From Amphimedon queenslandica (taxonomy: Eukaryota > Porifera > Demospongiae > Haplosclerida > Niphatidae), in assembly GCF_000090795.2 (NCBI RefSeq), contig NW_003546329.1:171072-235071 (forward strand): a stretch of 64,000 bases of DNA, in the 5' to 3' direction. The notes beneath the pieces were generated by a model. The model did not search any database, was not told the DNA's origin, and saw only the letters and a list, made by a program, of their open reading frames with translations. Shown in pieces: positions 44,833 through 58,633 of this stretch. The position numbers and the translations under genes are program-made. How positions within the stretch are numbered: the stretch's first letter is position 1; every line of letters starts with the position of its first letter.

Positions 44833-46025
44833 ATGATGAGAGGCTTTGTCTTCTTTCAGATTGTTTTGGTTGGGCTCTCCTCAGCTCAGCAACCATGCAT
44901 ACCTCCATCAGGGAAACCTAGTTGCGTCTGTGACACTGCTGATGGGACTATTGACTTATCCTCTATATCAAACACTGATGGAACTGCAAGGTATTTATAG
45001 TTTTAGTTATACTGAATGGTTTCACTCTTGCAGATTCACCAACATACCACAGACTAATGGAGACCCTCAATTCACATACTCTTACAACCCTTGCATTAGC
45101 TATTACGAGGGATATAGTAGCTGTAGCTATGGCAGCACTGCTGTAAGATTTTGTAACACTAATGTTGACATACATATACATTAATTATATAGGCTTGCCA
45201 GTATACTGAAAATGATAATTATTATATGCTCGGTGATGCATCAACTGAAACTATGTACATTGATTCTGACACAGGTAATAATTACTTGCAGTATGACAAT
45301 GGAGATGATGGCAGGTAATAATACTAGTGCTATTTGTGGGTGAGGCAAAGTACTTTGATGAACTGGTTTTTCATGAGTTTCATGCCTTGGTGTTTATGTC
45401 ATATAGGGTTACTAAAGTATATCTAATGTGTGATCAGAATGTAGACAGCCCATCAATTACTGCCGATGGTGATGGAGACACTCCTTTGACATATGTAAGT
45501 AAAGCACAGTCTTTTTTGTTTTATTTGCCTCTCCTTATAAGATATACCACTTGACAACAAAGTGTGCATGTCCTGGAGGATGTAGCGATTCATCAATACC
45601 AACTGTCCCTCCTACTAAGCCCGGTGGTGGTGGTGGAGGTGGTCGTGAAAACAGTGGCAAAAGTGGTGTAGCTCCTGGTGAAATTGGCATTGTGCTGGTT
45701 ATTGTGTAAGTACATTACATGTCAGTGTTCTCATTGCAAAGCACTGACTTTCATTTAGGATGGTCACTGGTTTTGTCACTTACTTTGTTGTTGGAGCTGT
45801 TGTTTTGAACAGGAAATTTGAAAAGGAAGGCAAAGAAATGATTCCCCAGAAAGACCTGTGGTTCTCATTACCATTCCTTGTTAAGGTATAATAGATTATT
45901 GCTATGTTCATTTACAATTTATCTTCACACAATAGGATGGATGTGTTTTTACATTTGGACCTCTAGTGAACCTCATAAGACGTAAAGTAGGAAAAGGAGG
46001 AGGTGACTATGAGAATATAAAATGA
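44833..46025 (+). CDS. CD-MPR-like receptor, array copy 6
   Basis: First of four closely related genes (copies 6-9). The start is MMRGFVFFQIVLVGLSSA. Exons 44833-44990, 45034-45142 and from 45193 can be placed exactly. Blocks: CIPPSGKPSCVCDTADGTIDL, YSYNPCISYYEGYSSC, ACQYTENDNYYMLGDAS, LQYDNGDDGRVTKVYLMCD and LTYIYHLTTKCACPGGC. A Gly-rich stalk (about seven Gly) and a TM (IGIVLVIVMVTGFVTYFVV) follow, then LWFSLPFLVKDGCVFTFGP. The tail ends GGGDYENIK, with YENI as a Y-x-x-I signal. Confidence 0.88.
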
Positions 46026-46095
46026 AGACAGATTTACTATATACTTTGAATATCATATTTTGCTTATACCTATATAATTTTTTTTCTTTTATTTA

Positions 46096-46258
46096 ATTCC
46101 ACAGTAATTATTCTGGTTTGCATTGCCTGAATTGGCTAAAGTATCGTCCTTGTGGAACTGAACTGCATTATTTTTTGTAGGAAGGGTATATTTTTAGTTT
46201 TGGTCCACTTGTAAAATTATTAAGCAAAAAAAGCAAAAGCACAGAAGGAACAGACTAG
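46096..46258 (+). pseudogene. Fossil 3' exons of a copy-5-type gene (1)
   Basis: After copy 6, decayed matches to the last two coding exons of copy 5 remain: LFWFALPELAK-like, then (E)GYIFSFGPLVKLLSKKSKSTEGT-like, still ending in a TAG. No other exons of that gene are present. Confidence 0.8.
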
Positions 46259-46337
46259 ATCTATGTGTAGATCTATTATTGTATTCAACTATCCATCATT
46301 TTATTTTGGGTGTGGTCGAATCTGCAAAAATAAGAGG

Positions 46338-47749
46338 ATGATGAGAGGGTTTGTCTTCTTTCAGCTTGTTTTGGTTGGACTTTCCTCAGCTCAGCAACCA
46401 TGCATACCTCCATCAGGTTTACCTAGTTGCGTCTGTGACACTGCCGATGGGACTATTGATTTAACTTCTCTATCAAATACTGATGGAACTGCAAGGTAGC
46501 AAGCATGCACTAGTTTTAGCTACACTGAATGGCCTCACTCTTGCAGATTCACTAACATACCACAGAGTGATGGAGACACTCAATTTGTATACTCCTACAA
46601 CCCTTGCACTAGCTATTATGAGGGATATACTACCTGTAACTGGGGCAATGCTGCTGTAAGGATACTCTGACACGAATGTTGACATGCATGTACATTCATT
46701 ATAGGCTTGCCAGTCAACTCCAATAACTCAAGATTCTTTTATGCTTGGTGATTCAACAACTGAAACAATGTACATTGATTCTGACACTGGTAACAATTAC
46801 TTGCAGTATGACAATGGTCAGGATTCGAGGTAATAATAGTGCTATTTGTGGGCAAGGCTGTAAGTATTTATAGGAGAAGAGAATATTGTATAGCGGGAAA
46901 TTTTGAAGGGAATTAAATTTGGAAAATTTGGCATTTTTATAGCCATTTGCCAAAATAAAAATCCACCACTTTTAGCCATTATGTGCATGTTCAATGGCAT
47001 GTGGCCGTAGTTTCACCGAATTAAATCAACCATTCACCGAAATTTAACAATTTGCCAAATTTAACTCGCTCCAAAATTTCTCACTATATAGCATGAGCTT
47101 TTCACTATTTTCATGCCTCGGTATCATTTAGGATTACCAAAGTATATCTAAAATGTGATCAGAATGCAGACAGCCCATCCATTACTGCTGATGGTGATAA
47201 AGATACTCCTTTGACATATGTAAGCTAGTAAAACTCATTCTTTTTATTTGCCTCTCCTTATAAGATATACCACTTGACAACAAAGTGTGCATGTGCTGGA
47301 GGATGTAGTGACAGGCCAGTACCAAGTGACCCTCCTACTAAGCCTGGAGGTGGTGGTGGGGGTGGTGGTGGAAAAAGTGACAAAAGCAGTGTAGCCCCTG
47401 GTATAATTGGCATTGTGCTGGTTATTGTGTAAGTACATACTACATGTCAATGTTCTCATTGCAAAGCACTGACTTTCATTTAGGATGCTCATTGGTTTTG
47501 TCACTTACTTTGTGATTGGAGCTATTGTTTTGAACAGGAAATTTGAAAAGCAAGGCAAAGAAATGATTCCCCAGAAAGACCTGTGGTTTTCATTACCATT
47601 CCTTGTTAAGGTATAATAGATTATTGTTATGTTCATTTACAATTTATCTTCACAAATAGGATGGATGTGTTTTTACATTTGGACCTCTAGTGAACCTCAT
47701 AAGACATAAAACAGGAAAAGGAGGAGGCGACTATGAGAATATAAAATAA
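46338..47749 (+). CDS. CD-MPR-like receptor, array copy 7
   Basis: The start is MMRGFVFFQLVLVGLSSA at 46338. Blocks follow copy 6: CIPPSGLPSCVC, YSYNPCTSYYEGYTTC, ACQSTPITQDSFMLGDST, and RITKVYLKCD. The stalk is Gly-rich (about eight Gly) and the tail ends GGGDYENIK. One intron is enlarged by a 200-bp MITE (46889-47088). The reading frame looks intact across all exons. Confidence 0.87.
46889..47088. mobile_element. Palindromic MITE-like element, copy 2
   Basis: About 200 bp. The left end TATAGCGGGAAATTTTGAAG is the near complement of the right end (CTCCAAAATTTCTCACTATA). Both ends match the element at 29549-29688 while the middle differs in length. The same intron of copies 6, 8 and 9 lacks it. 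Confidence 0.88.
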
Positions 47750-47827
47750 AGACAGATTAACTATATACTTTGAATGCAATACTTTTCCTTATAATTGGCT
47801 TTGCCAGCGATTATTGATTTTAATATA

Positions 47828-47998
47828 ATTCCACAGCAATTATTCTGGTTTGCATTACCCAAATTGGCTAAAAAGTAGTAAAGTCTTTATTTTGTCCTTG
47901 CAGAACTAAACTGCATTTTTGTAGGAAGGGCATGTTTTACATTTCGTCCACTTGTAAAAAAATATCAAGCAAAACATGGGCATAAGCACAGAAGGAAT
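47828..47998 (+). pseudogene. Fossil 3' exons of a copy-5-type gene (2)
   Basis: The same relic as after copy 6, more decayed: a LFWFALPKLAK-like exon and a (E)GHVLHFVHL-like remnant with STEG at the end, carrying frameshifts. Confidence 0.75.
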
Positions 47999-48066
47999 AT
48001 TTATCATGTATTATTCATTATTTGTTTTGGGTGTGGCGCGTTCGTGTTGCAGCAAATTCAAAAAGG

Positions 48067-49262
48067 ATGATGAGAGGCTTTATCTTCTTTCAGCTTGTTT
48101 TGGTCGGGCTCTCCTCAGCTCAACAACCATGTATACCTCCATCAGGGAAACCTAGTTGCGTCTGTGACACTGCTGATGGGACTATTGATTTATCCTCTAT
48201 ATCAAACACTGATGGAACTGCAAGGTAGCAAGCATGCACTATAGTTTTAACTGCACTAAATGGTTTCACTCTTGCAGATTCAGTAACATACCACAGAGTG
48301 ATGGAGACACTCAATTTGTATACTCTTACAACCCTTGCACTAGCTATTACGAGGGATATAGTAGCTGTAACTATGGCAATGCTGCTGTAAGGATAATTGT
48401 GACATGAATGTTGACATGCATCATTGTGCATTAATTATAGGCTTGCCAGTCAGATCAAAGTGGAGATTCTTATATGCTCGGTGATGCATCAACTGAAACT
48501 ATGTACATTGATTCTGACACTGGTAACAATTACTTGCAGTATGACAATGGAGATGATTCCAGGTAATACTTATACTAGTGCCATTTGTGGGAAGGAAAAT
48601 ATAAGCTTTTCAATAATTTCATGCCTTCATCTTTATGTCATTTAGGATTACCAAAGTATATCTAACATGCGATCAGAATGCAGACACCCCGTCAATTACT
48701 GCCGATGGTGACGGAGACACTGCTTTGACATATGTAAGCTAGTAAAGTCATTCTTTTTATTTGCCTCTCCTTATAAGATATACCACTTGACAACAAAGTG
48801 TGCATGTGCTGGAGGATGCAGTGATACACCAGTACCAACTGACCCTCCCACTAAGCCTGGTGGTGGAGGTGGTGGTAAAAACAGTGGCAAAAGTGGTGTA
48901 GCCCCTGGTATAATTGGCATTGTGCTGGTTATTGTGTAAGTACATACTACATGTCAATGTTCTCATTACAAAGCATGATAAATAAAATCATTTAGGATGC
49001 TCATTGGTTTTGTCACTTACTTTGTTGTTGGAGCTGTTGTTTTGAACAGGAAATTTGAAAAGCAAGGCAAAGAAATGATTCCCCAGAAAGACCTGTGGTT
49101 CTCATTACCATTCCTTGTTAAGGTATAATAGATTATTGCTATATTCATTTACAATTTATCTTTACACAATAGGATGGATGTGTTTTTACATTTGGACCTC
49201 TAGTGAACCTCATAAGACGTAAAACAGGAAAAGGAGGAGGCGACTATGAGAATTTAAAATAA
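48067..49262 (+). CDS. CD-MPR-like receptor, array copy 8
   Basis: The start is MMRGFIFFQLVLVGLSSA at 48067. Blocks: CIPPSGKPSCVCDTADG, YSYNPCTSYYEGYSSC, ACQSDQSGDSYMLGDAS, RITKVYLTCD and LTYIYHLTTKCACAGGC. The stalk has only about six Gly. The tail ends GGGDYENLK, with YENL as the sorting signal (Leu instead of Ile). The frame is intact. Confidence 0.87.
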
Positions 49263-49323
49263 AGACAGATTGACTATATACTTTGACCATTATACTTTTG
49301 CTTATATTTTATTCTTTTATTTA

Positions 49324-49490
49324 ATTCCGCTGCAATTATTCTGGTTTGCATTACCCGAATCGGCTAAAGCAGTAAAGTTTTTATTTTGTTCTTGCACAAC
49401 TGAACTGCATTATTTTTGTAAATTTTTACATTTGGTTCACTTGTAAAAATTATCAAGCAAAAATTGGCAAAAGCAGAGAAGGAACTGACT
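49324..49490 (+). pseudogene. Fossil 3' exons of a copy-5-type gene (3)
   Basis: Third occurrence of the same decayed exon pair: LFWFALPESAK-like and FTFGSLVKIIKQKLAKAEKE-like, with the acceptor of the second exon lost. Confidence 0.75.
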
Positions 49491-49574
49491 AAAAAAATAT
49501 CATGCATTCTTGATATTCATAATAAATTATTATATTGGGTGTGGTTAAATCTGCGTGTTGAAGCAAAGAGGGTG

Positions 49575-50785
49575 ATGAGAGGCTTTGTCTTCTTTCAGCT
49601 TGTTTTGGTTGGGCTCTCCTCAGCTCAGCAACCATGCATACCTCCATCAGGGAAACCTGGTTGCGTCTGTGACACTGCTGATGGGACTATTGACTTATCT
49701 TCTATATCAAGCACTGATGGAACTGCAAAGTAGCCAGCATGAGCTAGTTTTACTTTTACTGATTTTAACTCTTGCAGATTCACCGGCATACCACAGAGTA
49801 ATGGAGACACTCAATTCACATACTCTTACAACCCTTGCATTTGGTATTACGAGGGATCTGGTAGCTGTAGTGATGGAAAAACTGCTGTAAGAATTTTGTA
49901 ACACTATGGTGAGGCATATATGTACATTTAAAACATTTATAGGCTTGCCAGTCAACTCAAAATTATGATTATTATATGCTTGGTGATGCATCGACTGAAA
50001 CAATGTACATTGATTCTAGCACTGGTAATAATTACTTGCAGTATGACAATGGTCAGGATTCAAGGTAATAAGAGGGCTATTGTGGGCAAGGTTATAAGTA
50101 CTTTAGAACATGACTTTTCACTAATTTCATGCCTTGGTGTTTATGTCATGTCATATAGGGTTACTAAAGTATATCTAACATGTGATCAGAATGCAGACAC
50201 CCCGTCAATTACTGCTGATGGTGATGTAGAACTTTCTTTGACATATGTAAGCTAGTAAAACTCATTCCTTTTATTTGCCTCTCCTTATAAGATATACCAC
50301 TTGACAACAAAGTGTGCATGTCCTGGAGGTTGTGGCGACTCCTCAATACCAAGTGACCCTCCTACTAAACCTGAAGGTGGTGGTGGTGGTGGGGGTGGTG
50401 GAAAAAGTGGCAAAAGCAGTGTAGCCCCTGGTATAATTGGCATTGTGCTGGTTATTGTGTAAGTACATACTACATGTCAATGTTCTCATTACAAAGCATG
50501 ATAAATAAAATCATTTAGGATGCTCATTGGTTTTATCACTTACTTTGTTGTTGGAGCTGTTGTTTTGAACAGGAAATTTGAAAAGGAAGGCAAAGAAATG
50601 ATTCCTCAGAAAGAACTGTGGTTCTCATTACCATTCCTTGTTAAGGTATAATAGATTATTGCTATATTCATTTACAATTTATCTTTACACAATAGGATGG
50701 ATGTGTTTTTACCTTTGGGCCTCTGGTGAACTTCATAAGACGTAAAGCAGGAAAAGGAGGAGGCGACTATGAGAATATAAAATAA
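49575..50785 (+). CDS. CD-MPR-like receptor, array copy 9
   Basis: Last of the array. The start codon of this copy is the single ATG at 49575 (VMRGFVF context; copies 6-8 have MMRGF). Blocks: CIPPSGKPGCVC, YSYNPCIWYYEGSGSC, ACQSTQNYDYYMLGDAS, RVTKVYLTCD. The Gly-rich stalk is the longest (interrupted about nine Gly) and the tail ends GGGDYENIK. No fossil exons follow it, so it marks the downstream edge of the expansion. Confidence 0.87.
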
Positions 50786-51144
50786 AGACAGATTGACTAT
50801 ATACTTTGACTATTATACTTTTGTTTATTCTGTTGTTTTTTGCTTTCAGAACATGTAATTACACTGCTGTTTTTATAGTAATATACCTAAGCCCAGCCTG
50901 TCTCTAATATACAGTTTGTACAAAGAGTTCATATGACTGATAAAAGCTCACCTGACTGTGGTGATAAGAATATGGAGTATTGGCATGACACACTAATGAA
51001 TAATATTATAAAGAAATGTTATTCATTGTCAGGCAACAATAAAAATAATAGCTGCTTAAAATACTTCTACTTGACTGTTATGTTACACTTTATATTGGTA
51101 GCATTGTATTATAATGTATTGTATTGTATTTATAGACTATTATG
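50786..51144. other. Convergent 3' intergenic region
   Basis: AT-rich, ending in ATTGTATT repeats near 51105-51130. Nothing recognisable is seen. Confidence 0.5.
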
Positions 51145-53048
51145 TTAAAATAATTTCTTCACAACTAAATCTTCACTAATGCTATTGCCACTGCCTTGTT
51201 TAGATGTTTTCTTTGACTTAGGAGGTCTCCAAAGATGTCTACCAAAAGTACACCTATAAAGGAAAGATAATAAAATACCAGTTTCAGAACAGTCCCAGCT
51301 CAATATGCAATTAGACAAAGGAATGAAGCGAGGTTTACAGCTACCAAAAAAAAGCTAATAGCTGCAAGTTGTATGGTTTCAGTATTCATCAGAAGCAAGC
51401 TACTATACTTTTCAATATGACAAAAATGAACATACCCAGTTGAGACATGCTCCTCTTGTGGAGTCAAGCCATCCTCATGATCCTTTTTACAGCAACTCCA
51501 TACTTTCATTGCTAGGTCATCATTAACTAGACAGCATAACAACAAATAGAATAAATGCAAGATACTACTAGTATTAGAACTAGAGCAGTATGCACTTGAA
51601 TCATAATGACCATGCATTCAAAGGACTTGCTATACCTATGTATCCTGGATGATATTGGCATTGTGTATCATCAGGTTTAAATGACGTCAGGCAATGAAGG
51701 CAATGACCACCTTGTAAATTACGAAATTTTCCCTTCCTAAACATAAAATCAGCCGATTTATTATCAATATCATTATTACTATTGTATTATTACTTTTGCT
51801 GATCAGATTTTGTGCGATTCCTTTTCCCTTTGCCTTGATAATAATTTCCAGCTGAAAATACCTTTACATCTGTATACTCATCTGTAAAAATTAAACAAAC
51901 ATACTACTAAGCAATTACAAAATAATCTTTACATGTTTCATCCTCTTTAGCTTGAAATCGCCTCTTTCTTTCCTCTCTCTTGTCAGCCAAATGTTTCATG
52001 AATTTCTGAGTCTAATCATCAATAAATATAAAAAAGATTGCTTGGTAAATTCTTACTGCTTCAAAATGATTCTCTCTCTTCTTCTTGATGATGCTGACCC
52101 TTTCATGCAATGCTCTTTCAAAAACACCATGCTTCCCATGAGTTAAGGGGACAGTATATGTCACTCTGACGGGAGTATTGTATAGGAAACTGTTCTGTAT
52201 ACGTTTCCTACTTTTAGTATGCTCTCCCAAGTGAATGCTACTAATCCCGTGAGTCTCACAGAGTTTTTTCAAATGAGTACCATTTGTTCCTATTAGTGTG
52301 CCAATGTATTGAGTAGGAGCCACTGGAATGTCAATAAAAAATTCTTTTTCAATTGTAAGTGGCTCAGGCTTAGCAACTGAGTCTTGGGGCTTTACTTTAG
52401 GTTCAAGGAAACTGACATTACCTGTATTAAATATATATATGACTAGCCCACGCCCCATAGTGTAGTACATACCTTTACGTATGTGATATGCTAAAGCTAT
52501 AGCATTCATTAAATGAGAATTGTCAGTAGATGCCATGTGCATTCGTGACAAAGCATCAATCAAAGACTTATTACTTAGTTCCCTGTTGCTCTTCAGTCCT
52601 TTGCACCAACTTGCTAATTCGTCACTAGGAATTGCTGGCATTGTGCAATCATGACTTGACGTATTTTTACCTACACAACAATAATATTAGCTCAGCATTT
52701 ACTAATTAAAAGCATGCATAAGCAAAAGTATTGCACAATGCAAGGCAACATTCTTCTGTAGCTTAGTCATAGTAGATTAGGTCAGAGCACAATAATAATC
52801 AACATTAAAAATAGTGGCTAATACAGTAATATTTAGATATACCTACCTGGGCAGGTGCAAATGACCTGTGGAATATTCCTAACATGTTTGCTTTTGAAAT
52901 AGGTCATTCCTTCAAGCCTCAGTTTATTGATAATGCACTGAAAGACAGACCTCCACCTCTGAGAATGATAAGGGCAGTCCATTTTATCTTTGGTAGCCAA
53001 CAGCTGAGGCCCTGTGACAATGTCTGCCAGTGACCAGAGTTTGTGCAC
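51145..53048 (-). CDS. KH-domain plus CHORD-like zinc protein
   Basis: The stop is at 51145; the 5' end is uncertain, because the first visible coding exon (52850-53048) needs an upstream exon or starts at an internal Met (MDCPYHSQRW). Order: a Cys/Trp-containing part (FQCIINKLRLEGMTYFK); a helical part (SDELASWCKGLKSNREL); a KH-type RNA-binding core with a G-x-x-G loop (YIGTLIGTNGTHLKKL); a Lys/Arg-rich helix; then a zinc motif C-x2-C...C-x-Y-H-P-G...WSCC...GC-x3-G-x-H, spread over three exons (about 51737-51230), recalling CHORD. RNA binding is inferred from the KH core. I do not recognise the orthologue. It is head-to-head with the 106-residue gene. Confidence 0.7.
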
Positions 53049-53214
53049 TAACTGTGACAGTCTGGGTCAGTCTGTGTAGTAATATATAATGCCAGAAATC
53101 AATGACTCATTGGTAATGAGTCAACAGTGACATTCTAAATGGATGACTTAGCAAACTAACGCCCACGTTAATGAGCCACGCCCGAGTCATGCCCAAACCA
53201 CGCCTTTTAAAACA

Positions 53215-54954
53215 ATGGCGGAAGAGGAGAGAAAGGTGTGTTTTAAAAAAATCAATGTTACTATCTTATTGTGCATTTTAGAAGCTTGAATTCATGGCTG
53301 CTGTTAAATTAGTCCCACCTGCTGTATTGGAAGGTAAATATTAGTATATATACTAGCATTATAATTAGTCATTAAACGCTTCCTTTTGTTTTAATATTTT
53401 CTTTTGTTTTGAATATACTATTTATTATGTACTTTTAGGTACTAATTTATTTAGAGTGTTGAATTTTAGAGAGATGGCAATATTATATTTATTTATATAA
53501 ATAGAGATTCATAGAAGACAGATGGTCTGTAGAGCTGAGCTTGGTAATTGGTGGGAAAGACAACACAGTAAGGTATGAGCTTATCTTTAATTAGCCCAGG
53601 AGTGACTGTGTTTTTTCTGTGGTCGGAGCCATGTAGGCATGTACATTTCATCAAAAATGAGAGGAATGTTCCTTTTTCTAGTTTTTTTTTATGTGTAAGC
53701 ATCTTTTAATGAATTGTTAAAGTTGCTCCAAAATCAGGCTGAGGTCCCTGTACTATTATAATTATTACATGGTTTTGGGGCCAAATTTTGCCAAAAATGG
53801 CAAGGAGAGAATTTTTCATTTTCATATTTTTTCTGATACGTATACATGTACTTATGTCGTGTAAAAAGTTTGAGCTGATTACAATTAAAGTTAAATTTTT
53901 TATGAATTTTAAAAGTTGCTTCAAAATCAGGCCAAAGTCCCTGTACATGGTCTCGGGCCAAATTTTACCAAAAATGGCAAGGAGAAAATTTTGCATTTTC
54001 ATATTTTTTTCTGATACGTATACATGTACTTATATTGCGTAGAAAATTTGAGCTGATTCCGATCAAAATTGGATTTTTTATGAATTTTTTAAGTTGCTCC
54101 AAAATCGGGCCAAAGTCCCTGTACTATAGTACAGGGTCTCAGGCCAATTTCGCCAAAAATGGCTAGGAGAGAATTTTGCATTTTTATATTTTTTTCTGAT
54201 ATATATACATGTACTTATGTTGCATAGAAAGTTTGAGCTGATTCCGATCAAAATTGGATTTTTTTATGAATTTTAAAGTTACTCCAAAATCAGGCCAAAG
54301 TCCCTGTACTATAGTACATGGTCTCAGGCCAATTTTTCCAAAAATGGCTAGGAGAGAATTTTGCATTTTTATATTTTTTCCTGATACAAATACATGTTCT
54401 TATGTTACGTAGAAAATTTGAGCTGATTCCGATCAAAATTGGATTTTTTATGAATTTTTAAAGTTGCTCCAAAATCGGGCCAAAGTCCAGGATTTTTAGC
54501 CAAAAAAATTTCATTAAAACTGAAAAGAATTCTCCATTTTTTCTGATACATATAGCCATATACATGTACCTATGTTGTGTAGAAACTTCAAGCTGATTCT
54601 TGCTAATAAATGTGGCAAACAATCCTTCACATACATTTTAAATAGGATTTTTGTCTTGTTCCTATTAATCAAGGGAGCTGGTCCTCCTCTGGTGATAAGC
54701 CAGGCCAGAGCAGCGAGTCTGTGCATGCAGTAGATATTAACGATGTCCCCACTCCAGATTGTAAGTAATTACCTCTATAGTCTCTCAGTCAGTATTTTAT
54801 TATAATTATTATAGATGCTATTGAAATAACATCACAGGATTATTGTTCAACGGTGAGTCGCAATAATTATAATAATGATAATATGATTATTTAGAATTCA
54901 TCTGGTCAAGTGAATAATACAAACGGGATACCATACTTCATGACAACATCGTAA
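53215..54954 (+). CDS. Unknown 106-residue protein
   Basis: Six exons: 53215-53235, 53282-53333, 53505-53567, 54674-54760, 54815-54852 and 54895-54954. The donor of exon 3 must be CACA/gtaagg at 53568, since the next GT puts exon 4 out of frame. The N-terminal half is a charged helix (AAVKLVPPAVLEEIHRRQ) followed by LGNWWERQH; the rest is Ser-rich and ends PYFMTTS. No domain is recognised. Intron 3 is 1.1 kb because it holds five units of the 185-bp repeat. Its stop lies 40 bp from the convergent MRPL17 stop. Confidence 0.72.
53640..54600 (+). repeat. 185-bp repeat family, locus 6 (five tandem units)
   Basis: The clearest array of the family: five head-to-tail units with periods of about 178-193 bp (185 between the GTACTATAGT cores at 54121 and 54306). 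Each unit has the palindromic core CCCTGTACTATAGTACAGGG or a variant, a conserved GAGCTGATTCCGATCAAA, and ends AAAGTTGCTCCAAAATC. Confidence 0.95.
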
Positions 54955-54994
54955 AATTATTTTACAAACTAATGTTCCTCTCAAATTTAAACTT

Positions 54995-55620
54995 TTATTT
55001 TGTTACTGATACCACCACTTTTTTATCATTATCTTTCTTATTTTTGCTAAGAGCCTTTTTTTGTCTGAGATATTCTTCTTTTGAGGGACGAAGCGGAGGC
55101 AAAGGATTATCAACCAGTTCAACAACAGCCATTGGAGCCTTGTCTCCCTCCCTGTTAGGAATACGTAGCACTCTAGTGTATCCTCCTGGCCTCTCTTCAT
55201 AGCGATACTTCAGGACTTTAAATACTTTATCGATAAGAGGTGGTTCCTAATAAAAATTAACTTCTCATTTGATAATGAATTACTCACTCTCATCCACCAT
55301 TTTACTTCTTGGTGAGCATACGGAGTATCTTTCTTTCCTAAAGTAACTACCTACAGGATAGGAAAATACACTAGTTTCAGAGGGTAAAATTATTTATATA
55401 CTTTGTCACTGATCCGTCTTAATTCCTTCCCCTTTGGCAGAGTAGTCACAATTCTTTCGTGTTTGACAAGATTACTCACAAGGTTTTTGAAAAGAGTCAT
55501 TCTTTCTTTACTATTCCGTCCCAACTTTCTCAATGAAATCCGATGCCTCATCTCTATTTTCTGACTTCTGTGAGCGCACGTGGGTCGTTGGCTACGTCTA
55601 GAGGCATAGATATTGCTCAT
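54995..55620 (-). CDS. MRPL17: Mitochondrial ribosomal protein bL17m
   Basis: Three exons; ATG at 55620 and TAA at 54995-54997. After a short basic leader ([20 protein letters not shown]) the sequence [20 protein letters not shown] is the start of bacterial-type L17, followed by [21 protein letters not shown]. The last exon reads [20 protein letters not shown] and ends in a lysine-rich tail. bL17 lines the exit tunnel of the large mitochondrial ribosomal subunit. It is head-to-head with the second MetRS gene. A relic of its first exon is carried in the duplicated segment at 62795. Confidence 0.93.
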
Positions 55621-55768
55621 AAGCTCATGCTCATGCAGCTGTGACTCCTCCTTCTAGCAGGCGTGGTGGGTTAAACCTGTTCCACAAACTGGTCATTGCT
55701 GAACTACTATAATGCAACACTGCGCTCTGTCACTTTGTCGCGTCGCAAAACGAGAGTTGTTTCGTAGC
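55621..55768. promoter_or_regulatory. Head-to-head promoter, MRPL17 / second MetRS
   Basis: 148 bp between start codons, GC-richer than its surroundings, with CACTTTGTCGCGTCGCAAAA just upstream of the MetRS ATG. The MetRS-proximal half is kept almost unchanged at 62930-63031, before the third copy, which suggests it is the functional core. Confidence 0.65.

Positions 55769-58633
<2,865 letters not shown>

Noticed and set aside
53706-54366. Overlapping minus-strand frames with recurrent [15 protein letters not shown]-like peptides, also at 23907 and 33338
   Set aside because: They are translations of the 185-bp repeat in one frame; units are not consistently multiples of three and carry no start or domain.
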